A DNA stretch of 64,000 nucleotides. It comes from Acanthornis magna (lineage: Eukaryota; Chordata; Aves; Passeriformes; Acanthizidae). A program made the translations under genes and the position numbers. Of the stretch, positions 47,301-62,300 are shown one piece after another. Position 1 is the stretch's first letter. Each line of letters starts with the position of its first letter. The stretch is taken from assembly GCA_036785705.1 (NCBI GenBank), contig JAWUZG010000084.1:9499501-9563500 (forward strand), read 5' to 3'. The notes beneath the pieces are model-generated. The model did not search any database, was not told the DNA's origin, and was given only the letters and a program-made list of their open reading frames with translations.

Positions 47301-50300
47301 ACAGAGATGTAAACTTATTTCTTGGTAGCTTGAAAAAGTATCCAGACCACAGCTGCAATAATTACTCCCCATTTACAGAGTAGTGTCTGAGGAAGGTGAT
47401 ACCTGAATTACTGGTATCTAGAATTAAGTGTAATCATTGGCATCCATGATTTTTGCTGTTACTTGTAATTTATCTGGCTTAGTGCAGTTATTCAATATTT
47501 ACATCAGGGATTTTCAGTTGTATGAGCAAGTCATTACATCTGCAAGTAATTTATTTTTAATGGTTACATTTTTCAACGTAATACTATTTTTGGCTCTGTG
47601 TTATTCCAGAGTACAATTACCTTATGTTATTGGAAACTTACACATCCAGAAACTAGCTGGATACTTCCTAGTCAGGCACCAGTATGCATTTACTCTGGCT
47701 TGGGATGGTACATCTGCAGTGTACATCAAAATGGCCCCAGAGTACCTGGGCAAAACCCACGGACTGTGTGGAAATAATAATGCTATCCTGCAGGATGATC
47801 TGGAAACTAGTTATGGTGAGTATTTAAGATACTTCCTGTTGTGTAATTTGGTGAGTTTTTTGTTTGGGGTTGTTTTCTTTTTTTTTTTTTCCCCAGGTGC
47901 CTTTAGTTTTTAGTTGTAATGCTGATTGAATTTAAGATGGGCAGCTTTTGGAGTGGCAAATATGATACAGAAATACTTCTGCTAAATGATATTTAGTGAA
48001 GAAAACCAATTTTAATATAGATGGGGCTCTAGGGAGGAAGATCTTGAAGTTGTCTTGCTCAGTTATCTACAATGGTATTTGTACTTCAGTTTCTTGGGAC
48101 CTGAAACGTAGAAACTGTTTTTAAATGTTCACTGCCCTTCTATAAATTTTCCACCCTGTGGAAGCCTGAGTATTGCTATTGGAAATAAATCAATAATCAG
48201 TAAATCAAATAAATGAAAACTGTCAAATGCGGTTTGATCTGGCATTTCATTTGTGCTAACACTTTCAGAATTAACCAGGGATCCTTCAATGTCCAGACAC
48301 TTCAAAGAGTCTTGGCTTTCAGTAAACAGTGAGGGAAGGCATCTATAAAATGAATAAGAAAAAAAAAAAAACAACCAGCAAAAAAGATCAGGTCCCCTAA
48401 AAAGTATCTCAGGTTAGGCCATAAAAACTTCTGGAAATCATTCCTTTGGGCTGTTTAACTGTTGGCTCCTCCTCTTTAACATGAAGATATTTCTGTAGAG
48501 CAATTCTTTAAAGCTCAGAGTGAATGTGGTTTCCTCGGTTGTTCATGCATTCCTTTCAGTTTCAGAAAGCACCAGCACTGTTAACAGTCATTTACCCCCA
48601 CTGAATACTTTGTTCATGAAATCAAATTGTTTATATTAATACCAAGTTCATTTCCTCAGAGGCTTTCCTCTCTCCTCGCACCTTTCTCAGTGTCTCGGTC
48701 CCTTAAAGGTGCATTTGTAGCCTGAATCAATTGACTTTGCATGAGCTTTACCCACTTAGCTTGGGGAGCAGTAGTAATAAAGATATGGCAAGATATGCAT
48801 TTGTGGGTAATCCAAGCAGTAATCAATGTCACCCCCTGTCCATAATGGGTAATAGTAATGGTGGATTAGCTAGTTTAACCCTAGTTATGGACATTTCTAC
48901 TGAAATGAGTGTCACACCTGTATTTGGCCAATTGAGACAATCATTTTGTACCATTGCAGAGACCCGGGAATGCCTCATGTTTCTTGGGTTTTAGACTCCT
49001 TGTTGGGAATTTCATATCAAGTAACAGCATAGACCTATGTATATAGAGTTTATTAAAGGTTTTCTTTCCTTTATTTCATTGATGGACTAAGGCAGGCACA
49101 CTCCTTCTCCTTTAAAGCCCTTCCTTGCCGTATTTCCTGAGGAAGCACTTTCTGCCAATCCTGAAGCCCATGTCTGTTGCTCCTTTTAAAAGCATTTTTT
49201 TGCGTCTTGAAAGGACCAGATTGATTTCAGCTGATTCACTTAGTAGGAAGGGTTAGGTGTTGTCTCCTTGACCTGCTATGATAATTGAAATGTTTCCCTG
49301 GAAAATCCTGTCGAAACACTGCTGTTCTTCCAAATCACTGTGTGACTCTGTGTGTGTGTGTCTTGCCTAGGAAAACTGACAGACAATGTAACAGAATTTG
49401 TGGAGAGCTGGCAGGAAAATCCTCCACAAGGAACACCCGATTGGGATAAATCGTTTCTCAATGAGCCACCGTGCCTGACACAAAGCCATGAATTTCTACA
49501 GGTGTGGATCAACATAAAAGGCTTATTAACATAGTTGGTAATTCTAACTGGAGCAAGAATTTTACTTAATTTGAATGCTCAATGAATAATTTGACAGATT
49601 TTGACAAATTTAAGTTTTAAAGAAGACTGGAAATATTCACAGCTCTTTTTTGGAGAGATTAATTAAAATGCTTACTGCAGCAGATCTTCCCTTGTCCTCT
49701 AATCCATCATTCCCCCTCCCCACCCTTTTTCTTCCCTGTTTAATTCTTGATATTTTCAAATATTATACTCTCTGCATAGCAGCCAATAGAAGTGTTTGAC
49801 TGTGAAGCTAAATCAGTAAAAAGCTGTAAAATAGGGCAGTGTTCTAAAACTAATATTCATTCCTTCCCTTCGGAAGGATAGAAAGGAGCGAAGCAAAACC
49901 AGAGTCAGAACAGAGTTCATTTGCCAGTGTTTAAAAAAAGAATTATTGTTGCTTTTTTCCATGACATTAAAGTAAGTTTTCCTTTTAGTTAATATTTTCA
50001 GGATATAACCTTTAAATTAAGTGCTTTGAAACTAAAGCTGATGCCAGGTATGGTTTATTTCTGTTGCCCTTTACTGTGTAATTTAATTAAAATGAAGACT
50101 TTTTTCAGGTCATCTTGGCTTAATTGCAAAGTTATCTGTGCCCTTTTTGGGGAAGAGATATGTTTTACTACCACTGGTATGACCTTGGATAAAAGATCCA
50201 ATGTTATGGAAACTCTGGCATGGAGAGCAATATGTTGCTAAACACTGCTTCTAGTTGGTGAAATTGGTTCCTAGTCACAGAGAGATCTCTGTTCTGTTTT

Positions 50301-53300
50301 TCCACAGCCTTCTGTTTTATTCTGCTTGTGTTTATTTTTGAAAACCTCATTACAACAGCTGTCTCTTTCATTTCAGAGGGCATATGCTCTGTGTGATATC
50401 CTGTTACATCCCCCATTTAAACAATGTCATGAGTATGTGAGTCCTCTTTCTTTTATGGCAAGCTGCACAAATGATCTCTGCATGTAAGTGAATGTTTTTG
50501 CCTAATTCCAAAGCTATTATAAAACACCCATGGTCCCTCTATCATGAGAATGAACTGTAAATATTAACAGAACTGATTTGTGTATTTTTCTGCATGTTTG
50601 TATTTATCTAATACTGTTACATTTTCTTGCTTTTCTCACTTGTTCTAGTTTTACTACTGTGGAATGCTATGGAGTTGTTCCTGTTCTCTTTGGTATAAGG
50701 ATGATCAAAGCCAGGCCCAGATATTTTCATAATGTGTTAATCTATCTCTGTTGAACATGTCATCTGTTTTGATTCTGAGTGTGCAGCATCCTTAGTAAAG
50801 TGCGTTCTGCAATTCTAAAGCCTTCCTACTGTAAGGAAAAGTCATAATCATTAGGTCAGATTGGCTTCTGCAAACTGTATGGTAATCCATTGAAAAGAGG
50901 AATTTGATTACTATTTGAACTTACCCTGACATTTCATAACCTGCTAAACTCCTGGTCTGAGCAGTTTTGGCTAGTTAAATTAAAAAAAAAAAAAATTAGG
51001 CAGGTCAGAAGATAATTTCCATCTCTTATACTCTGGTGGCTCACTGATGGAAATTTTAGTCTTCCTTCTTGTGATTTTTCTGCAGGATGTTACTCCTTCT
51101 GTAAAAATCAAGGCCTCTATAGAAGTCTCTTCATACTGCTGTATTTCTGGTTTTTGTGGATTTATTCAGGAAAATAGTGTCAGATCTCAAGTGTATTGAT
51201 ATTTATATTGATGACTTCTCCAAGTGTGGCAGAAAGGTTTTTTTCCTTTTAAGACTTTTAACCTGAGTCCAGCAGCACAGTACTTTAGAACATTATTAAA
51301 ACAGTTTCAAACAGAGGGGTTGAATGCAGCGCAGAAGCATTCATGAGGTTATGACTGTATGTTTGAATGTAGGTAGAAAGTAATATGTCACTTTTTATTT
51401 GTGTAAGGTCAGCAGTTGATGATGCAACTTGGTGTCGAGCACTCACTGAGTATGCCAGAGCATGTGCCCAAGCAGGAAAGCCACTTCATGGATGGCGTGT
51501 GCACTTCCAGCAGTGTGGTAATGCCAATGCTCTTGTACTTGGAAATGCTTCTTGGTCGTTGTATTTTAAAAAGGGTGCTCTTCATAGTTTTATTTCTTTG
51601 CCTTTCTCCAGTTTTGGACTCATGTAATTCTTAATGAAGCTATTAAATGAGTCAAACTCACTTCAAGGCTACGTAAATGCAATGGAATTTCTTTTTAATA
51701 TGTGCAATTTATACTGAATTTATTTAAAGCACTAAGCTTATTGTGATGTGATTATTTAAGATTAACCATTTTTATTTTCATGGAGGTACTCTTTCAAATA
51801 TTGTCAAACTCTTCATGGCTTTGTGATATATAAAATGTGTGTCACAAGTGTTAAATTTAAATTGCACTTACATAAGACTTCATCTTACAAGTCACATAAA
51901 GGAAGTTTAAAAGAAGTAATCTAATTTGTTCACTTTTCTGGAACACAGGACAAAAACTGTTTTGTCATCCATGACAGAAGATTTCCCCTGTGGTTCCAAA
52001 AAATCTCTGTTAATGGGCATTCTGACAAATTCTGATGATAGTCTGAGTATCTAAATAGCTCTGCTGTGAGAAAGTGTAATTTAAGATTATTCCTTCTTAA
52101 TGCACCTTTAATGGAGAGAATGTGAGTATATGAAAATATGTATCAATTCTCTGTGTGTTATGAAAGCCACTGTTTTAGACAATATTTATCTAGAGAGCAG
52201 GTACTCAAGTGACTTGCCAGAAAGTAAATACCTGAAAGAAACGTTCAATCCATTTAAGCCCTGTGACAGTAGCACACCACCTTTTCATTCTTCTGCCTGT
52301 TTCTATGTTTCAGTCATTGCCTGTGCTGCACCCTTGACCTACAATGAGTGCATCAACTGCTGCCCTGTTTCGTGTCACCAACAGTCACAGTGCATTGGCA
52401 GTGAGCTTCACTGCATTGATGGGTGCTACTGTCCAGATGGTGAGTTGGGCTTCTTAAAACCATATTTGATTCCATATAACTTTCAGATTCCTCCCCAAGT
52501 TTACATCCCATATGACCTGATTAGATTAAAGCAATTCCAGGAGCTCATTATAAACCGAGTGCCAACAGAGTGTTGGGTAACTGACCTTCTTTTCCTAACT
52601 GACAAGAGTCTTTTTCTCCCTATAAAAAGCAAGAACAGGTTTCAGCACAGATCCACATTCTAGCTGTAAAGCCACACAATTTGAGTGAAAAATGGGGTTT
52701 GCTCTGTTGTTTCAGGGCAGCCATCCCCCTGTTTATTGTGGCTGCTGTTTGGGTTTTATTGGTGGTGGGAGGATGGTTTTGGTGGCTTGGGGCTTTTTTG
52801 TTTTATTTTTATCCTGGTTAGGGTGCTTAGGAGAGCTCCGAAATATGACACTAAACTCATTTGTGGGGCCAGAAACTGGCTTTGATACTGAGGTTCTTAG
52901 ACTGCGGTATGATTCTGGCAAGTCAAGTATTTACCAGTGTGGCCTATAGCAAAAATTTGCCCTCATCATCAAAATAAATGTTGATATCCAGTTCTCTCCT
53001 AGTTATTGGCTTCTCTTGGGTACGTAGTTCTATCTAAAAGAGGACAGGGAAAGTTGTGCCATGGATCTTCAAGTCCTGCCTCTTATATATACCCTGATAA
53101 TTTATAAGTTTAATTGCATTTGTAATAAATTTTGCCTTTTATGGTTTGGTAAAGCCTTTTTTGTTTCTGGTTCTCTCATAAAAAAATAATAATTACCATA
53201 ATAATGAAAAAAAACCAAACAAAAATTCAGTAAAGTAACAACCATAGAGGCAAGGATTTGTAAATGTTTTAAAAAATAACCCAAAGGTACTCAGAGCAGC

Positions 53301-56300
53301 TTGTATATTTGAGTTTGTTATTTTTTATGTGTGTGGTTTCCTCTCCCTCTCACCTGGTATTAAATATTTGCTATTCATACTATGTTCAGTATATCTCAAG
53401 AAATTTAGTGACTTGATCCCATGTAATATAACTTATTTAATATAATTCAAATACACTTTTTTGGGTTTAAATTACTAACAAACAGTCTAGAGTTTTATTA
53501 TCATATATGACCATTTGTGTTGTTCTTGAATATACATGTTAATGCTCTTCCAGCCATTTGTATGGCCATTTTCCTTTTTTTCTTGTTGTTTTATTTCTTC
53601 TAGGCTTAATTTATGAAAATGAATTGTGTGTCAAGCCTAAGGACTGTCCTTGTGACTACCATGGAAGTTTCTTTGAAATGGGTTCAGTGGTTTATGAAGA
53701 ATGTAATAACTGGTTAGTAATTTTTCTTTACACTGTGCACCAAATCCTTTAATGATCTTAAGAAACAGCTTCTTCAAAGCCTATTTCAGTTAGAAATTGG
53801 ATAAACTTGGTAAGTATTCACTATTTCTGCATACAAAACCTGTTGTTATGTATATGTTTTGCAATTAAGGAAAAGAAAACCTATTAAGCTATTAATGTCG
53901 GAGAACAGCAAATGACAAATATTGCAGAGAATACTGTAATATGTAGTGTAGTTTTTCACTTTGAACTCTCTTTACAAGTCAAAATAATCTAGAATTCAAA
54001 GTCTTACCAGGATAACTGCTTTGACTTTGTTTCCTGTTTGTATTGTCTCACTTGGCCATAGAGAGCCAATGTGATTGTGAGACTAAGCTGCTGGTTTTGA
54101 ATTTCTAAGTTAATTTTATGAATAGGAAAGAAAAATTTCTAGGAGGAGAGCTAGTGCCTTTTATTGGACCACCTTAACTGGAGAAAATGGACAAACTTGC
54201 AGATATGCAATTTTTTCTTTTTCCCACAACAGTTCTATCTTTAAAAGTTGTAAGCTTCAAATTGCTTGTGTTTCTTCTTCTCAGTGTTATTAATCCTTAC
54301 CTTTTATAGTGGTTACTAAGGAGCTAAAAAGAAATTAAAGTGTTACTGAATGCATAGATGAAATTTCACATGTTCATGTCCTCATGACAAGTTTCCAGGC
54401 ATTCTAAAGACTGTGATAACTCTGTACCCTTTTGTAAGACTCAAGACACTTGGTGCTCATTCCATAGAGAAGGAATCCAGGAAGAATAACTGAGGGACCG
54501 TTGTACACAATTCACAAAATAAAAGTATGAAAACTTTTTGTTTTGATTTCAGCACCTGCATTGGAGGAAAGTGGATCTGTACGAATCTTACATGTCCAGG
54601 TATGAGAGAGCCTTGAATACTTAACTGTTTGATAACTCAATTCTTACTTCAGGGAAACTTAGTTCATGTATTAGTTTTAGACCTTACTATGGTATTTCAT
54701 TATGTAATTTGCATTTTTATTTCTATCTACACTCTCAGTAGATTAAATATTAAAATGGTCTGGCTTATCAGTTAACTGTGTTAATGTTTCTAAAAATCAG
54801 TTTTAAGAACCACAAATAAAATACCCATAATGTAGGGATGACACACACCATTGCTTCCTTCTGGGGGAAGAGCTGTTCAGTTATCCTGGCCTGGCATTAG
54901 GTAAGAACTCCACAACAGAATCAAGGATAAGTTTCAGTTCCTAACCATGTTCCTAATACCTGCTTGTAATATGAATATAATTTTATAAATTATAGAATCT
55001 ATCAGAGTGTGTGTACTCTGCAGCGGTAATAACTGTGGAGAGTGTGCTTTCTTTACTACATACTTACGTGCATTATTTATTATGTTTGTCAGCTGAATGC
55101 TCAGTTTCAGGAGACACTCATTTCATGACCTTTGATGGGCGCAAATACACTTTCCAAGCTACCTGCCAATATATTCTGGCAAAGAGCCGCACATCTGGAA
55201 TGTTTACCATATCCTTGCAAAATGCTCCTTGTGGACAGGTAAGACTTACAACTTTGTAATGTTTATATCCTGAGGGGTGAGTTAATTGAGAGGAAAAAAA
55301 CATTTAAAATAAAAAGCAAGCTAAAAGCCTGTGCATGTGTATAGCTGATATTAAGGGCACTCTTAAAGGTTATTCTAAGGGAGTTCCAACTTTATATTTG
55401 GGTTTCTAATTCTGTTCACAGAGGTCACCAAATATTTCGTCTGCCTTATGTCCAAGACCCATTCTCTTTGTTTTGTATGTGAATTTCTGAGCATGTATTA
55501 CAAAACTGTGTGTGAGGCATGAAACACTGGTAAGGTTTTTGACTGTAGATTTTAATTTTTATTACAGTCTTAAGAGGGTTTATAATTTTAAGCATGTCAT
55601 GTCAAGTTAGAACAGGTCTTACAAATACATATGTGGTATGGGCAGTGTAGTTGACTGAGTTTAGCTGTTTTTTGGAATCAGCCTTTTCTCACTGGTTCTA
55701 CATGTGCGTGTAAGGGCATGAGTCAGCCCACGTTTATTTTAAGGTCACGATTACCAACCTTCTGGACTCACAGCAGGAGAAAGACTTTATATCTTGGACA
55801 GATTTATGTTCTGTCTCCAATGGCTTTCTGTGTTAATTTTTATTTAGGGGCAACTGTACAGACACTTGAAGTGTATTTAGCCTTAAATATGACTTTGCTG
55901 TAATTCTAGACTATCTATAGATATTAGACCCACATTATTACATAATTGACATAAAATCAGATTTAGCACCATTGCTTTGTACTTCTGTAGGGGTAGCTAC
56001 ATCAGTTTTCTTTGGTGTTCTAAATAAATGTATGATTCTGTAAATTCTTTTACATGAATGATTGCAATCACTCTTCTCTGCAGTTTCTATTGTTCTTGCA
56101 CTTGAGATTTCCTTGGGGAGAAGAAATGGTTATATAAGTTGTCATGCTACACTTTCTAAAGGCATATTTCAGTAGTCGTTTTCTATTTCTGCATTTTAAC
56201 CTACTTCTCTGGATGACAGAAAATACTTCTAAGAAGGAATTCATACTAAATTTTCAAGTTTATTGTAATAGAAATTATTCATTTGCCATCCAGCTAAGAG

Positions 56301-59300
56301 ACAGGAGACTGAGTGCAGGGGAGTTCCCTCATCTCAGTGGTAAAAGTTGGGAGGTAAGAAAAACAGCTTCACTGGATAGAGACCAAATATATTTTGAAAC
56401 TTGATGATCCACAAATAAATGTCTCTTCTATGGTTCCTAGGAGGAGCGTATCAGGACACCACCTGAGGTATGTGCCTTCTAGTTACCACTGTTGAAAAAG
56501 TGGATTCCTGGGTAGCAAATACAATTGCTGTGTAATGCTCTATTAGCCTGTAGCTCATTGAGATAGAAGTGTTACAGTGGGGGCTGTGAAATGGTATCTT
56601 AGCAAGGACATGCACATTTAAAAAACTTCTAGGCTTTAACCTCTGTGTGCGTTTTTCTTTGTTTTGGGAAGAATCTGGTGACCTGCTAATATTTCCTGCT
56701 TATAGGAAGATTGGGGCTGTTTCAAGATGTATTTCGTTGTTGTTGCTATTGCCCACTTCAAGTGGACTTTTGAGTTAGCTTGATTTTATTTTAGCAAATT
56801 GGGCTGGCTTCATACTACGCTAACCTTGGAGGAGTGGATTTAAGTTAGCATCATCTCAAAGAAAAATAAAAAGAATAGCTGTGAAACAAAGCATAAACGT
56901 AGGCATGTATCTATTCAGTCAGTGTCATAGCTTTAGAATTTTGCAGAGTCCAAGAAGCTTGAGAAAGGTGGCTGTGTATAGTATAGATGTACTATATCAT
57001 GGAAGAAAAGTAAAGAAAATCACCAGAGAAACTGTCCAGGCAACTTTTTTTATCAGATGAGAGTTGAGGCCTAGCTGACTTCTTGCAGAAGCTCACAGCA
57101 AGGTACCTTTCAGCCTGACCTGTTGAAAACCCCATCAATGGACAGCAGAGCAAATATCTGCTGTGGTAATGTGCAGGGTATGTATGTGAGTCTCATTCCC
57201 TTGTGTTAGCGGGACCCTTATCTCTGTGTACAAAACAGAATTGTGCTTTTTGGTTTAATTGTTGTGGTTACTTTTTGTGGGGGAAAGAGATAACCAAACT
57301 AGTAGACTTTCTGCAGTGCTGGTGAGACTGTGAAGTGCCTTGCAGTGACTCTGCATTCTCCTTCAGCCTGACTGAGTGACTTGGCTTAATGTGTCTCTGT
57401 GTCCAGGTGGTTTGTAGGTGAAAAAACAGATTCTTCTTAGCTGAAGTATGTTGGGCTTCATGCATCACCAAGCCTTTAACAAAGGTAGCCTGATCAGTCC
57501 CCAACAGGTATAGATTTTACAGAGGTTTGAGTAAAGCATTCTGGATGTTAACAATCAGGTGGGTGATCAGAGGATTATGGGATGTGTCCCAGGGCTACAT
57601 GCTGCTAATTTAATCTTTGCAGTACAGTGGTAGGGGGGTAGTGAGAATAGTTTGCGTAGTATAATGCAAGAATGTGGGGCTTCAGAGCAGCTATTCAAGT
57701 GTCTAATTATCAACCAGCAGGTACTACTTGGTAGAAGAGCTGCTTTTTAGTTCCCCAGGCACCCTCCATTATCTTTTTTTCCCATTTGTAAAAATTAATG
57801 AATTGAAATTGTAAGCTAAAAGATTTGTAATGTGGAATCTCATATTTCTTGATAGTTTGAGATTTGATGTGCTTCTTTAAAAAAGCCTTATCACTCCCAT
57901 CTCATTCAAGCAGACTGAAAAATGTGGAAAGAAAATACCTGGGGAGATTTTAGCTTTCTGAATCACAAAGAATCCAGTCATCCTGAGCCTTAGAGTTGGT
58001 GACATAAACAGTCATCAGGCAACAAGTTATTTCAAAACGATGTGAAATTTTGTTTAAGCACTTTCTGGAAGGAGAATCAGTCAAGTGATCAGCACAGCTT
58101 AACCTTATCTGAGTTTCAGGTGACAGCCTCACTGGCTTTGTAGTTTGTATGATGAGAAGGTCTTCTGAATATAGTTTTGTTTTTTTTCTTTTTTTTTTTT
58201 TTTTAAGTGTTTAGTGAGAGAAATGGCCGTTCCTGTGAAAACACCTGCCAAAAGCTGGCAGGGGCAGTGCTGTGAAAGAAACAGTCTATTGGAACAGAGA
58301 ACAATTGTCAGGCAGAATTTCTCCTTCAGTTTAAGCCTGAAGGAATAATAAAGCTTCTGTCGATACTGTGTAATAATGTATGTACTATTGAGGGTAGTTT
58401 TCTTGGTTCTGCTCCGCATGGCACCTGCCATTCTTTTATTTTCAGCTTCTTAAAAGATCAACGGTATTGTTAATTTCTAGCCATTGTTGCTCAATGAAAT
58501 GCACAGAAACCTAAAATCCTAGTAAAGAGGCAAGACAGCAAGACAAGCTACAAGCACATGGCTTCACGAGGCAGATGTCTGTCTTCACTATCAGTCCAGG
58601 AGAGCTGGCTGAGCTGACAAAGTATCTCTAGTTATTTTTATAATTTGCTATTTTCAAGTGACATTTTATCATTTTATCTGTTGATGAAATATCACTGTTG
58701 TATTATTTTCTAGAGACAGGGAAGTTCTGTGTGTAGTTTTTAATCCTTATCAATGTGTGTACTTGTGTCTATCGTACTTGAAGAGCTGACAGATGATTTG
58801 CTCTGTGTTAGTTCAGCATCTCTCAGAGCCTTATGGTAATGTCCAGAGTTCTTTGCAGCTCTAGGAATAGTTTTTAATAAGCAGGACAACATTTACCTGT
58901 GTTAGACAAGTCCCAGTGAAAGTCAGAGGTAGCTGAATAAAAGTGCAAAACTTTGAACTGAACATTTTTGATCTTTACACTGTGATTGGTGCTATTCACT
59001 GTATAATTCTGCTGTTTGTGCAGCTGTCCAAAGGTCATTTTAACTGTATCTTTTTCAGTGCCTCTTTCAGCACTGAAGATGCTTAAAACTTAACAGTGTC
59101 ATCATTAGTCACACCTTCACTGGAGGAAGTGGGGCTGAATAATGCAGCCTCCAACACCTCTGGTGGTTATTTCTTGGCTGCCGCACAGTTCCAGATCCAA
59201 TCAATGTGGAATTTTCTGCAGTGAGACCTAAACAGTTCTTTGATCAAGTAACACAGACATGTCTGAAATATGTTCTGGTCTGTAAGACTGTTTTGAATTT

Positions 59301-62300
59301 GTGCTGAAAACAGTGTTGATAAGAGAGATGTTTTTGTTATGACATTATGAGACATCGAAGATGCATAATTGAGAGTAAAATGAACAAACAGTGTGACAAA
59401 AGTGACTGGATCCAATTTTTGTCATTGTTCTGGGACCTGTTAGATGGTTACAAGGATTTGTAGTGAAGGAGGCTGAACAGAAGGAACAGCAGTTGAGTGC
59501 TTCCCCCTTTCATCTGTAGATGGCAGGGAATGGACAGCCTCTTAACTTTATCCAGCCACACTAAGCCAGTGTAAATAAGCTGGTGTCTCAGGCTATAGTA
59601 AAGAGATTTCAGTGTAGCAGGAGTGGCAGAAACCTAATTTCATCCTAGAGCAATGAGAAAGCAGAATGTGGACTGGGATTCTGTTGCCTTTCAGCATTTA
59701 GCCAGGTCAGTTACAGAATGCTGACGTGGTGACGTTCAAGTCATCTCTTGATCCACCTCTGTGCCTGATTATCTTTGATAGAACATTTTCCTTTTAAAAA
59801 AACTAAGTAGCGATCAAATTCATCCTGTTACAAAAAATCTGTTAATCTGCTGTAGTTAATACACATGCTTTAACAAGCATTCTTTCCATATTGGTGTTGG
59901 AACCCAAAGTACCTGTAGTTACTCTGGAAGGTGGAAATCCTGTCCTGGAAACTTTGAGTGTTACATACTAGTGTTAATCATCTATCTGACCTGTTTCCAC
60001 GTTACTTAGTAGAGGTATGTTTGTTGTAGAATTTCAGTTAATTAGCTGCTTTTGGTATGGCTGACAATTAAGTTTCACTGAGGAGTGTGGGTGTAAAAAA
60101 AGTAAACAAGGTTAGTCTAGGATTCTTTTTTTTGATGTGTCATCCAGACTGCAATGTGATATTCCTACTTGTGGTTTTTCTTTATGACATTTTGACTTGG
60201 AGAAGTGAAATGTAAATAAGAATAAGCAATGGTAGCAGCAAAGAGGAAGCTGGATTAGTTGGATGTTGTGATATTACATGCTGTCATCATGCTGCCTTTC
60301 TTATATCAATATTCACCCAGGGAGCTTATGAACATGCTCTGCTCTACAAGTCCCCTCACAAATAATGAACTTAAATGCTGTTTTTACTAGTGAATCACAA
60401 TATGCTTCTGTCTTTGATTAATGTTTGCCTTTAAAAGAATTTTATATCATAAAATATGCTTTAAAAGAACCTGGGTATATCAGAACACATGAAAGTACAA
60501 GTCTGGAGTAGGGTGCACTGCTCTGTAAATATTGCAGTGTTGTCAGTGAGCATCAGCTCAGACTCAGTGGGTTTTAATCAGGGTGTCTCATGAATTGTGG
60601 GTGTCTTGGTACTAAGCTATGTAAGAATTGCTTAAATTTCTCTTTCTAAATCCCATTTTTGAGCTGTATTTGCATAGCAGGTTAGTGTCATTATTAAACA
60701 TATATGGGAAATCGTTCAAAATACTAAATTTTCTTACTTAGCTATAAAGCTACATGTTTTATAAGTGCACTCTTCTAAGAAGCAAGGTATATCTTAAAAT
60801 TTTCAATCCCCACTAAGTATAGTTTTTCTTCTTTTTCCCTCACTTGTAGAACCAGGATGGATCATGTATCCAATCTGTCAGCCTTATTCTTAAGCAGGAT
60901 CCCAAGAGGCAAGTGACTCTGACTCATTCAGGAGATGTTTTGATCTATGACCAGTACAAAATTAACCTGCCTTATGCAGATGGTAAGGAATAATATATAA
61001 GCATATGAATCTTATCAAACACCAGAGGAATATTTTAATAACATTTGTGCATGTTGTGGTACTGTCAATATTGCTACCATACTGAAGTTAAAAGGCATAT
61101 TTTATTATCAATATTGTTAATTTTTTATTAAATGCTTCACAGATTAACTTTTGATGTACATTTTACACTAATGGTAGGAGTTGTGCAGTAGCAGCATTGG
61201 GCTAGTTGTCTCTTAGGTTAAGACTGTGTTCATTTTAGCTAGTCCAAATCCCTCATATTTGTAAGGTTTGTTAGTTCTTGCCTGAGGGGAAATTCTTTTC
61301 TCTGGTTCTTGAACTGAATCATATCTTTTCCCATTTTTGTAAGCAACACACATGAATGTAAGCAGAAGGAGCCCTATTGCCCCTTTGAGATGAACTACAG
61401 GTTTTCAGACGAATTTCTTTAGTTTCTTTTTGCTTTGAGTTTTCAAATCTTTGACCTGAAGATATCTGGCATTCTATGTAGGAATATGTGATGGTGGCAT
61501 TTAATCTTATCTTTTATAAGAGTTTAATAAGCAAATAATTAGTATATTTGATATCTACAAGGCAGCTCTTTGGGAATTTCACAAAGAAGGCTTTAACATA
61601 GGAAGCATGTTCCTGGTCTTAGGATTAGTTTGCCTATAAGAAATGGTTTGCAGTGTTTACATCTTTAAATTGATTTCATTTAGTTTACCTTTATGGATGT
61701 TTCAGTGTACTCTGAATGCATTTTTTAAAAGTGTGGTAACTGTCACAAGTTCCTTGTTTTCTTCTTCAAGTTTGAATGAGTATAACCTTTCATGAAAAAT
61801 TAACGATTGGGGGAAAATAAAGCCTTAATAGAAACAGAATTAAACTTACATAAAAGTGATATAAACCAAAACCAGTGAAATGACAAATTTCAAACAGGTT
61901 TCCTTTGCCTTTCAACAATCTCTGTTTCTACTCCCCAGAGTTATTTGAAATACGGAAACTCTCCTCTGTATTTCTGCAAGTGAAGACACACATTGGATTA
62001 CAGATCCTCTATGACAGAGAAGGACTGAGGCTTTACCTACAGGTGGATGAACGCTGGAAGGACGACACCATAGGCCTTTGTGGAACCTTCAATGGAAACA
62101 CAGAGGATGATTTTTTGTATGCATAACTGCGAGATTTCTATCTGCCAGTATATGAATGTCCACAGTTAGAGTAGTGGATCAAATGTTTACTGAAGCTGAA
62201 AGGATAAATACCAAGAATAATTTATTTTGAAGCTTTGCATTAGTGAGATAGATAGTAGGGTTTAATTTAGCTAACAGAAGATCTGTAGATTGAGCTACAG

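Larger units (their letters stand above)
49502..53603 (+). other. OTOG introns 9-12
   Basis: Introns around exons 10, 11 and 12, each 0.8-1.2 kb. An A run lies near 50982-50995 and T/G-rich sequence near 52740-52815. No further coding or mobile sequence recognised. Confidence 0.55.

Noticed and set aside
52440..52663. ORF continuing past OTOG exon 12
   Set aside because: A strong GTGAGT donor ends the exon and the next exon restores the known otogelin sequence. The extension lacks cysteines in the expected pattern.
62117..62126. Read-through of OTOG exon 17 to a TAA stop
   Set aside because: A GTATGC donor precedes the stop, and exon 18 completes the split Leu codon and continues the VWD2 sequence, so this is an intron, not the gene end.
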